Positions 55,487 to 64,000 of a stretch of DNA of 64,000 nucleotides are shown here, in pieces; within the stretch, counting starts at the first letter, position 1; every line of letters begins with the position of its first letter. Source of the DNA: a bacterium (GTDB lineage Bacteria > Bacteroidota > Bacteroidia > NS11-12g > UBA955). The notes beneath the pieces are model-generated. The model searched no databases and was not told the origin of the DNA. It saw nothing but the letters and a program-made list of their open reading frames with translations. The stretch is taken from contig JAQSCZ010000109.1 of NCBI GenBank assembly GCA_029945665.1, positions 1-64,000 of the forward strand. Direction: 5' to 3'. Made by a program: the position numbers and the translations under genes.

Positions 55487-55963
55487 ATGGCCATTTATCA
55501 ATTAAAAACTACGCAAAACTTACCTATCTCGATGCAGGAAGCTTGGGACTTCATGTCATCTCCTTATAATTTAGGAAAAATAACACCTAGTGAAATGGGT
55601 TTCGAAATAACCAACGGTATTCTGCCTACAGATAAAATGTATGCCGGGCAAATTATTTCCTATAATGTGCGCCCTATTGCAGGCATTGCAATGGAATGGG
55701 TAACCGAAATTACCCATGTAGAAAACTTGAAATACTTTGTCGATGAGCAACGCTTTGGACCCTATGCACTTTGGCACCATCAACACCATTTAAAGGAAAT
55801 TGAAGGCGGCGTTCAGATGGATGATTTACTGCATTATAAAATGCCTTTTGGACCACTTGGCCAAATCATGAATACTTTGGTAGTAAAACAAAAGCTAAAG
55901 CAAATTTTCGATTACCGATTCGAAAAATTAGTAGCGCTTTTTGGTCCCTTCGAAAAAAGATAA
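55487..55963 (+). CDS. SRPBCC ligand-binding family protein
   Basis: 158 residues from the ATG at 55487 (a TTG at 55451 adds 12). The START-like fold is shown by QNLPISMQEAWDFMSSPYNLGKITP, VTEITHVENLKYFVDEQRFGPYALWHHQHHLKE and a long C-terminal helix. Such proteins bind hydrophobic ligands or act as cyclases. The His-rich HHQHH is notable. Convergent with pyrG. Confidence 0.85.
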   Translation: MAIYQLKTTQNLPISMQEAWDFMSSPYNLGKITPSEMGFEITNGILPTDKMYAGQIISYNVRPIAGIAMEWVTEITHVENLKYFVDEQRFGPYALWHHQHHLKEIEGGVQMDDLLHYKMPFGPLGQIMNTLVVKQKLKQIFDYRFEKLVALFGPFEKR

Positions 55964-55989
55964 TTTATACTTGTATACAAGAATTTTGC

Positions 55990-57603
<1,614 letters not shown>

Positions 57604-57698
57604 CTATTTTTAATGATTATTTAGCTGCCGACTCTAATTCCTAAAGTTTTAAAAAAACCGTAAAATTCAGCTCACAGATGAACCACCTAATCGGATGG

Positions 57699-57706
57699 CA
57701 AAGGTA
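57699..57706 (-). promoter_or_regulatory. -7 box for pyrG
   Basis: TACCTTTG on the minus strand, about 95 bp before the ATG at 57603. Confidence 0.5.
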
Positions 57707-57716
57707 CGACTTTTAA

Positions 57717-58472
57717 TTAAATCAACTCAGGATTGCTTTTCAAGAAATTTTCAACAGCGCGTAAATCGGCTGGTGTATCAATGGCTGGACTCACAAATTC
57801 AGTTTTTAAAACTTTTATTTTAAAGCCGTTCTCCAACCAGCGCAACTGCTCTAAACTTTCAGCTAACTCTAACCCACTTGCTTGTAAATCCTTCAGTTTT
57901 GAGATGGCTTCGCGTTTAAATGCATACATACCAACATGCCTGTAATAGCCAAATTTATTAACCCATTCAGCACTTTCAACGCCGCGCAAGTAAGGTATAG
58001 CATGACGCGAAAAATAAATGGCCTGATCGTTTCCATCACAAATAACTTTTACCATGTTGGGATTAAACAAATCGGCTTCTGTTCTAATAAACTTCTTCAA
58101 GGTCGCAATATCTATGGCAGGATTATCGAATGCAGCAGCCAAAGCTTCAATTTGTTCCGGCAAAATAAAAGGCTCATCGCCTTGTAAATTAATCAATACA
58201 TCGAAATCATAATTCAAAACATCTGCTACCTCGAAACAACGGTCGGTGCCGCTAATGTGATTAGCTGAAGTCATGATACATTCACCAAAACCACTTACAT
58301 GTTCGTATATTTTTTCATCATCGGTTGCCACTACAACCTTCGCATGTAACTTTGCTTTTGTCGCCTGGAGATATGTTCGCTGTACCAAGGATTTACCTTG
58401 AATATCTATCAATGGCTTGCCCTCAAATCGGGTAGAGCCATAGCGTGAAGGGATAACAATTAATACTTTCAT
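57717..58472 (-). CDS. kdsB: 3-deoxy-manno-octulosonate cytidylyltransferase
   Basis: 251 residues. Activates Kdo with CTP for LPS inner core. IPSRYGSTRFEGKPL, DDEKIYEHV, NLQGDEPFI, RHAIPYLRG, EQLRWLENG are typical. It lies 6 bp after the DUF5686 gene and uses the CTP made by PyrG next door. Confidence 0.97.
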   Translation of the reverse strand: MKVLIVIPSRYGSTRFEGKPLIDIQGKSLVQRTYLQATKAKLHAKVVVATDDEKIYEHVSGFGECIMTSANHISGTDRCFEVADVLNYDFDVLINLQGDEPFILPEQIEALAAAFDNPAIDIATLKKFIRTEADLFNPNMVKVICDGNDQAIYFSRHAIPYLRGVESAEWVNKFGYYRHVGMYAFKREAISKLKDLQASGLELAESLEQLRWLENGFKIKVLKTEFVSPAIDTPADLRAVENFLKSNPELI

Positions 58473-58478
58473 TTTTAA

Positions 58479-60989
58479 TTAGAATGAAACACTGAAACCA
58501 AATTTAATTCCGAATCTACGCGCACCTGGATTATCTAAATGCGTTAAGCGATGCACTGCTGCTACTTGTAAAATTTTAAAAATATTTTCTAAACCATAGG
58601 CTACTTCAACATAAGGTTCTCTGTTAATTTGATTATCTAGAGTACTAACAGGATGACCATCATTACCATATTTGGGATAGAAACCTGTATTTCTTGAACT
58701 GATACTACCCATAACGGCTCGCCCTTCTACAAACTCTCTCCATTTCAACTTTTTCATCAATGGTATTCTGTTTAACAAGGCCCCATTGAAATGGTGCTCC
58801 ATTTTAAAGAACAAACTTCGGTCGGTAACGAACTCAAAAAAATTCATCAAATTATAAGATGTGGTGCTATAAAAAAACGACTGATTACCGCGGTGTACTT
58901 CTAACAATGGATAAGGCAATCGCTCAAATATTTTGGTGCCTGATAAAGTAAAATCGGTACGGCCCCAATAGCCAAAACTTAAACCTTTTTCAACAGTGGC
59001 GGTTACCCTGTTATAATCGAAACGCGAACCGAATACCCCTTTTATTCCACGTGTATAATTCACTGAAAGGGCCAAGGCACCGGGCTTGGTTTGACGGACA
59101 CGTTCATTGTCATTTTGTAAATAATATTCCTTTGGAGCCCAACGCAACCCCATGGTAATGGCCGCATTGGTAAAATTACTCGATTTAACAGAGGTATCCG
59201 ACAAATTCTCGCCATACACAAAATTAAATTTCTTGACTTGTTCGAATTGATATTCTTTGTGCAGAAAAACAATCTTAGCATTCCAGCCTCTAATAAATTC
59301 ACTGGTGGCCCAAAGCTTTGTTTCCTTTGCTCGATTTAATTGACTGGCGCCAAAAACTGAAACCGCCGTATATAAATTACTCGCCCCATAATAATCATCT
59401 GAAACTCCAATTTGCTCTATATCTTTTTTGTATGACGCGCCTATTGTTGACCAATGTTTTCGACTCAAAATAGATTCAAACTGTCCTTTGTATTTCCACT
59501 GCTGACCAATTACGTCTTGCATACCATAGGCCACGTAGCCACTCAAAGTCAACCGCTTGCTAAAAGAAAAATTAGTTCTAGCGCCCAATCTTATCTTATT
59601 TCCTTCGAGGGCATTAAAACCATAGAGCAACGCATAGGGTCCAAAATCGAATTTTCCAATTTTCTTATATCCATTAAATAGAATATTAATCACCTCGACA
59701 TAGTTCTTTACTATTTTAATATTGGTAACTGTGTCAATTTTAGCCAGTGCTCTTTTCTCGTCAATTGTTAATTCCTCGTGACGGGATGAATCCCAGAATT
59801 CATCAGATTTAATTGTCGCATCTTCATTCAGGGTAATTGGATAGTCAAAAAACTTTGCACTGCGCTCTTTATTGGTTACTATATTTTCGGAAGAGCTAGA
59901 AAAAACAGCCACCATACCTGGTGTATTCTTAGATAATTCTGCAATATCAATCAATACCCTATTCTTTACTGGTATGTATGCGCCAGCGTCTGTTGGCTCA
60001 TACTCTTGTGTAATTTTCAATTTCTCAACAAAATTCAAATTGGCTTTATTGGTAATACTTAGAGTTAATCTGCGCAAAGCGAATGTACTATCTTCAATCC
60101 ATATATAACCTGTAAATACGAGATCCAAGGGATTCTTGGGAGTTACCTCTATTTGATATAATTTCCGATTGCTGCCATAAGGATATTCTGACCCAATTAA
60201 CTTAAAGTTATAATACAAAAGTGATGACTTGCTGATAGGCGAAATAAAATTCTTTTGAAGGATGGGTAAAATATTATCGTTGAAATTATATTGTTGAAAA
60301 GTTGAACCTAACAATTGCGACAAAAACGACCCATCTTCGACCCCAACCCCTTTGACACGCGATGCCAAAATCACTTCTTTACTTCGGTTCGGATTTTTAT
60401 TGAAATAGAATTCACTTAAATTTTCTGAAAGAAAAATTGGCAATACTTTTTTCGTTGAATCATCGCTCAATGAACGAATGGTATCGAAAGCACCTTCGAC
60501 CTTTCGCACCACATTGAATTTTTTATTTTGCTCGGATAAATTATTAATGGCGATTTGAATTTTTGTGAAATTTTCGCACTCGTAAGAGTTTAGATTTTCA
60601 ATGTTATTTTTTTCTTTAGCATCTTGTGCTTTCTGAATAATACGTATGCTGCGATTGACTTTACTCGAAATGGTTATCCCTTTAAATGCTTTGGTTGCCG
60701 GTGCCATTTTAACATCTAGTGTATTCATTTCACCGGCATTAATTTTGAATTTTAGCACGGCATAGCCAACATAACTGAAAGAGATTGTATCACCAGCCTT
60801 ATTGGTTTTCATAGTGTATCGCCCATCGAAATTGGTAGAAGCTCCATCACCTGTTGAATCAATGGTTACATTTACACCAGTAAGCGGCTCGCCGGTAATA
60901 GCATCGGTTACCTTCCCTTTTACAATGGTGGTTTGACTAAATAATTGTGTGGAAACAGAAATTATTACTAATAAAAATAGTTTGTGCAT
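58479..60989 (-). CDS. DUF5686/carboxypeptidase-regulatory-domain outer-membrane protein
   Basis: About 836 residues from the ATG at 60989 (the preceding codon is TTG). Signal peptide MHKLFLLVIISVSTQLFS. CarboxypepD_reg-like domain (about 22-95; VKGKVTDAITGEPLTGVNV, GRYTMK, FSYVGYA). The DUF5686 region follows to the end, rich in beta strands with an aromatic C-terminus (FGIKFGFSVSF) that suggests an outer-membrane barrel. Family function unknown. First gene of an operon with kdsB. Confidence 0.88.
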   Translation of the reverse strand: MHKLFLLVIISVSTQLFSQTTIVKGKVTDAITGEPLTGVNVTIDSTGDGASTNFDGRYTMKTNKAGDTISFSYVGYAVLKFKINAGEMNTLDVKMAPATKAFKGITISSKVNRSIRIIQKAQDAKEKNNIENLNSYECENFTKIQIAINNLSEQNKKFNVVRKVEGAFDTIRSLSDDSTKKVLPIFLSENLSEFYFNKNPNRSKEVILASRVKGVGVEDGSFLSQLLGSTFQQYNFNDNILPILQKNFISPISKSSLLYYNFKLIGSEYPYGSNRKLYQIEVTPKNPLDLVFTGYIWIEDSTFALRRLTLSITNKANLNFVEKLKITQEYEPTDAGAYIPVKNRVLIDIAELSKNTPGMVAVFSSSSENIVTNKERSAKFFDYPITLNEDATIKSDEFWDSSRHEELTIDEKRALAKIDTVTNIKIVKNYVEVINILFNGYKKIGKFDFGPYALLYGFNALEGNKIRLGARTNFSFSKRLTLSGYVAYGMQDVIGQQWKYKGQFESILSRKHWSTIGASYKKDIEQIGVSDDYYGASNLYTAVSVFGASQLNRAKETKLWATSEFIRGWNAKIVFLHKEYQFEQVKKFNFVYGENLSDTSVKSSNFTNAAITMGLRWAPKEYYLQNDNERVRQTKPGALALSVNYTRGIKGVFGSRFDYNRVTATVEKGLSFGYWGRTDFTLSGTKIFERLPYPLLEVHRGNQSFFYSTTSYNLMNFFEFVTDRSLFFKMEHHFNGALLNRIPLMKKLKWREFVEGRAVMGSISSRNTGFYPKYGNDGHPVSTLDNQINREPYVEVAYGLENIFKILQVAAVHRLTHLDNPGARRFGIKFGFSVSF

Positions 60990-60996
60990 CAATATA

Positions 60997-61004
60997 CAAA
61001 CCTA
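60997..61004 (-). promoter_or_regulatory. -7 box abutting the DUF5686 gene
   Basis: TAGGTTTG on the minus strand, seven bases before the ATG at 60989. Confidence 0.5.
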
Positions 61005-61271
61005 CATTATTTTTCAATACCCTTATAACAAGTTCTACAAATATGCGCAAAATTGAAGACAGTGGAGGTATTTGTTTAATTTTTGAGGTTAACTATTAAT
61101 TAAAACAGATGACACCCCTATAAATCAATAATTAAACAGTGCACTATTTTAAAATTAAGATTATTTACCATCCGAGTTGTAAATAGGTAACATTTAAAGT
61201 AATTTTGATTCTAAACAGAATAAGATTCTACAATAAAACACATGTAATTTAAAAATCTAATATATTGATTT

Positions 61272-61307
61272 ACTTATACTTATACTTATACTTATACTTA
61301 CACTTAT
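61272..61307. repeat. Hexanucleotide tandem repeat (ACTTAT)6
   Basis: Six ACTTAT units, the fifth being ACTTAC. It ends about 25 bp before the -7 box at 61333, right above the expected -33 position. The rest of 61005-61357 is AT-rich and holds no gene I can see. Confidence 0.9.
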
Positions 61308-61332
61308 GTGCTTTATTTTAAATAAATCATAC

Positions 61333-61340
61333 TATGTTTG
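61333..61340 (+). promoter_or_regulatory. -7 box for the 61358 operon
   Basis: TATGTTTG (TAnnTTTG), 17 bases before the ATG at 61358; no good -33 TTTG. Confidence 0.5.
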
Positions 61341-61357
61341 ATTAAATTTTTATAAAA

Positions 61358-61837
61358 ATGAAGAATATAATTTTAACTGCCTTTGCTTTTCTAATAATGC
61401 AAGTAGGCAAATCACAAACAATGGCAATCCATGGAACTAGTGCTACAAAATTCATAATATATTATGATGGAGCACCTTACTCTATTTTCGGTTCGGAATT
61501 GTGGTACGACTCACCAAATCCTGGCGATGTAACGGTTAGTGACTTAACCCTCAACCCCCCTACCTCGTATACGGCGCCTGTTAAAATAGGTGAAACCTTA
61601 CCTGCTGAGCTCCCAGAACCAAATCCAGACGGCAATATTTACATTTCATGCAATGCAGCAAGGGACATTTTTGGCATTATGCATGTTAAGTGTGGTCCAT
61701 ATTATGTAAATGGCATTACGAATAACGGAGTTATGAGTTGCAGTAATAATAACAATGTTTCTTGCCGAATTGCAGCAGTTGGTATAATCTTTTGGTTACC
61801 TGATGGAGAATTCCAACCCTTTTATCCTAAATATTAA
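61358..61837 (+). CDS. Unknown secreted protein, 159 aa
   Basis: Signal peptide MKNIILTAFAFLIMQVGKS before QTMAIHG. The mature part is polar with a proline-rich middle (LPAELPEPNPDGN) and five cysteines in the second half. No family recognised. First of three closely spaced genes encoding exported proteins. Confidence 0.7.
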   Translation: MKNIILTAFAFLIMQVGKSQTMAIHGTSATKFIIYYDGAPYSIFGSELWYDSPNPGDVTVSDLTLNPPTSYTAPVKIGETLPAELPEPNPDGNIYISCNAARDIFGIMHVKCGPYYVNGITNNGVMSCSNNNNVSCRIAAVGIIFWLPDGEFQPFYPKY

Positions 61838-61864
61838 TAATCTTGTTATCAAATTAAATTCGCT

Positions 61865-63358
61865 TTGAATAAACTATACTTTATATTAGTCCTAGCATTT
61901 TACTATATACCTTTTTTGGCATTAGGTCAAGACAGGTATATAGTAACATGTTATTCTGCAGGTGATTGCAATAACATGATGGTCGCTGACAATCTGATTG
62001 ATTCCATATTTGAATCAAAAAACATTCGACATAGGTACAAATTAACTGGAATTAAAAAGGAGGAAATAGAAAAATATTCCAAAGTAATTTTTGGAAAATA
62101 TATAGACCCAAAAAAGGTTTTAAGTGAAAGTGATATTAATGAATATAAGCTACAAGATCTTAAACCTGGATTTGTAGCCTATATTTGCAATAAGGAAATC
62201 CTTTTAAATTGTAAATTTCGGGAACTTCCTGAGAAAACATCATATATCTTTGCCATGAATTGTGATAGCAAAAAATTATTTAGGCAAACAGGAATTAAAC
62301 AAGTTTTAGATTCTTTTAGTTTAAACTTTTCTAATAAAACGCTGATAACTAACTTTAGAAATGGCAACACATCTACTTATGTCATAAATGGCAATTTCCT
62401 GTACGGAACTGATCCCTTATTTGAACGTACTTTAGTAAAGATAGATATCACAACTGGCAAAACGATAATTAAGAAAAATATCAACCAAGATATTAAACCA
62501 AATGATATTTATAAAGCCGCATATCCAAATTTCATATTTATTGACACTTTGATGAAATATGATAATTTATTAAATCAAGATGAACGATTAATTATCGAAA
62601 AACTATTCACTCATAACAATAGGTATTTCCTTATTGCGCATTATGAAATGTTTACTTATAATAACGAATCAAAAGATTTTATCCCATTATCTCATAATCT
62701 CATTATCGAATATGACTCATTATTGAATTTTGTATCCTTTTTCATTGACCCACTAATATCCTACAGCAAAATGTATCCTCAATTAGGTGCAAACACATTC
62801 TTAATAAATGATTCACTACTTTTAGGTCAATTTATTCATGATGACAATATTATTTTGAAAAAAAAATATCTGATGTATTTTAATTTAAAAAACAATCTCA
62901 TTAAAAAAAACGCCATTGACTCTGTTGAATTACCAAAATCTTTAAATGGCATATTTGAAAGTAATATAATTGGAACCTTCACTAATATTAATAATATTGA
63001 AAACCCTATTTTTTCTTTATTTCCTTCACCCTATCTCTATTTCCGGAAAACAAAATCTTACTTGAATTTAATAACAGATTCAACATACACAATTGATTCA
63101 ATTTATACCAAATTCTTAAAATTTAGAATCATTGCAACTACTAAATTAAATAATGATGAAACAATAATATTATATGAGTATGACAAAAACTTATTTTATA
63201 GTCAACTTAACCTTAGAAATCAAAAAAACAGATTACTCAAATCATTTGGGAATCTAAGCAAATTCGGTTTACAATTAATCTTGAGCACCGAAGGCAAATT
63301 ATATTGTTTTCCTATCAATAATACTGATAAAGACAACTACCTATATGAGCTTAACTAA
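61865..63358 (+). CDS. Unknown secreted protein, 497 aa
   Basis: Signal peptide MNKLYFILVLAFYYIPFLALG. The start is the TTG at 61865; no in-frame ATG precedes the signal. The body has spaced aromatic/acidic repeats that suggest a beta-propeller (FLYGTDPLFERTLVKID, NTFLINDSLLLGQFI, KLYCFPIN near the end). AT-rich, no family recognised. 27 bp after the previous gene; overlaps the next by 14 bp. Confidence 0.7.
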   Translation: MNKLYFILVLAFYYIPFLALGQDRYIVTCYSAGDCNNMMVADNLIDSIFESKNIRHRYKLTGIKKEEIEKYSKVIFGKYIDPKKVLSESDINEYKLQDLKPGFVAYICNKEILLNCKFRELPEKTSYIFAMNCDSKKLFRQTGIKQVLDSFSLNFSNKTLITNFRNGNTSTYVINGNFLYGTDPLFERTLVKIDITTGKTIIKKNINQDIKPNDIYKAAYPNFIFIDTLMKYDNLLNQDERLIIEKLFTHNNRYFLIAHYEMFTYNNESKDFIPLSHNLIIEYDSLLNFVSFFIDPLISYSKMYPQLGANTFLINDSLLLGQFIHDDNIILKKKYLMYFNLKNNLIKKNAIDSVELPKSLNGIFESNIIGTFTNINNIENPIFSLFPSPYLYFRKTKSYLNLITDSTYTIDSIYTKFLKFRIIATTKLNNDETIILYEYDKNLFYSQLNLRNQKNRLLKSFGNLSKFGLQLILSTEGKLYCFPINNTDKDNYLYELN

Positions 63359-64000
63359 ATTAACACTTTTGGGTTTTATTATATCATTTTCGATAAATGC
63401 TTTTTGTATCGAAGCTATTGTTCATAATAGTTCAAATATTTTTTTCTTAGATAGTGGCACCCTATTTAAATACAATTTGGAAGGAAATATTCAGATCCAA
63501 AAACGGTTGATTTATAGTGACACATCTTTTCAGGGTAGTTTCTTACGAAATTACAAAAAAGGAGGAATCTTAAATAAACAAATTGCACTCCGACGATTAA
63601 AAATTGCGCAATATGAAAATATTATTCTCAACAATGACAATATTTTAGTTGCTGTTCGATTTTTAAGCCTTGATTCATCAAGGGGCAATTTTGAAATCAT
63701 GTTAGTTGAATTTGATCAAACCTTTCGTTTTAAAAGAATTTATTTCTTACACGAATGTAGTTCTCCAAAGTTTGGAACAGTTGATCTTTATTGTAGATTT
63801 AAAATTCATTTAAAAAACAAAAATGAAATATTATTAAGTTTAATAGTACCGCCTCAAGGAAAATTAAATATCGACAGCGAATTTAACTTTGCAACTTTTA
63901 AACTAGACCATAAAAGAAACGAATTAATATTTTCAAAATTAATTGCAACAAAAAAAGACATTTTGAAAATGCAAATACACGTTTTCAATTACTACCCTTT
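63345..64000 (+). CDS. Unknown secreted protein, 3' end beyond window
   Basis: Open frame from the ATG at 63345 with no stop to the window end (218 codons). Signal-like start MSLTKLTLLGFIISFSINA. Then alternating short strands (NIFFLDSGTLFKYNLEGN, NDNILVAVRFLSLDS, EIMLVEFDQTFRFKRI) similar in style to the preceding protein, perhaps another propeller. Partial. Confidence 0.7.
   Translation, partial: MSLTKLTLLGFIISFSINAFCIEAIVHNSSNIFFLDSGTLFKYNLEGNIQIQKRLIYSDTSFQGSFLRNYKKGGILNKQIALRRLKIAQYENIILNNDNILVAVRFLSLDSSRGNFEIMLVEFDQTFRFKRIYFLHECSSPKFGTVDLYCRFKIHLKNKNEILLSLIVPPQGKLNIDSEFNFATFKLDHKRNELIFSKLIATKKDILKMQIHVFNYYP

Overview
The window looks like a chromosomal stretch of a Bacteroidota bacterium that is neither Bacteroides nor a close enteric relative. 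The DNA is AT-rich. Promoters fit the Bacteroidota pattern (TTTG, about 19 bp, TAnnTTTG). Ribosome-binding sites are not of the purine-rich type. Several proteins end in type IX secretion (T9SS) sorting domains: type A in the S8 protease, the esterase, the 33.4-kb protein and the sigma-linked membrane protein, and type B in the giant PKD protein. LptD, KdsB and GlmM show a Gram-negative envelope, and a lycopene cyclase suggests carotenoids. I cannot name the genus.

Layout. 0.1-6.7 kb: ABC permease, TerC, S8 protease, truncated haemoglobin and CreD. 6.7-7.7 kb: a REP-associated transposase between 155-bp direct repeats. 7.9-10.3 kb: a lipoprotein and an unknown secreted protein facing each other across a strong two-way terminator. 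10.4-14.8 kb: an operon of Xaa-Pro aminopeptidase, a membrane protein carrying a phosphoribulokinase-like domain, and a class II aldolase. 15-17.5 kb: a secreted esterase, then about 1 kb of 62-63 bp tandem repeats. 17.6-23 kb: a BatA-like protein overlapping a degenerate dihydroorotase, then a two-glycosyltransferase operon. 23-24.7 kb: an accessory patch with a small lipoprotein, a truncated gene, a 163-bp repeat array and tRNA-Glu. 25-34 kb: GAPDH, a 7.3-kb PKD adhesin gene and a secreted partner. 34-42.5 kb: YchF, GlmM, LptD, an amidase and HemW. 42.5-46.6 kb: small metabolic genes, including GTP cyclohydrolase I overlapping a PTPS-type synthase, with a pterin dehydratase nearby. 47-50 kb: an ECF sigma factor with lycopene cyclase, DUF502 and PurD. 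50.3-53.2 kb: a second ECF sigma factor with a three-repeat membrane protein. 53.5-55.4 kb: a YjbR gene, a toxin-antitoxin pair bracketed by a partial YjbR duplication, and a second REP transposase. 55.5-61 kb: an SRPBCC protein, PyrG, KdsB and a DUF5686 protein. 61.3-64 kb: three unknown secreted proteins, the last cut by the window end.

Most of the window is housekeeping or envelope biogenesis. LptD, KdsB, GlmM, the two glycosyltransferases and the amidase build or remodel the envelope. The T9SS cargo would be displayed on the cell surface or released. The least explained parts are: the sigma factor plus triple-repeat T9SS-tailed membrane protein; the GT-C-like/PRK-like fusion beside an aldolase; the giant adhesin whose promoter-proximal ATG is one base out of frame; the 1-kb minisatellite; and the repeat-bracketed toxin-antitoxin module. 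All promoter, terminator and repeat calls were made by eye, and no similarity search was run.
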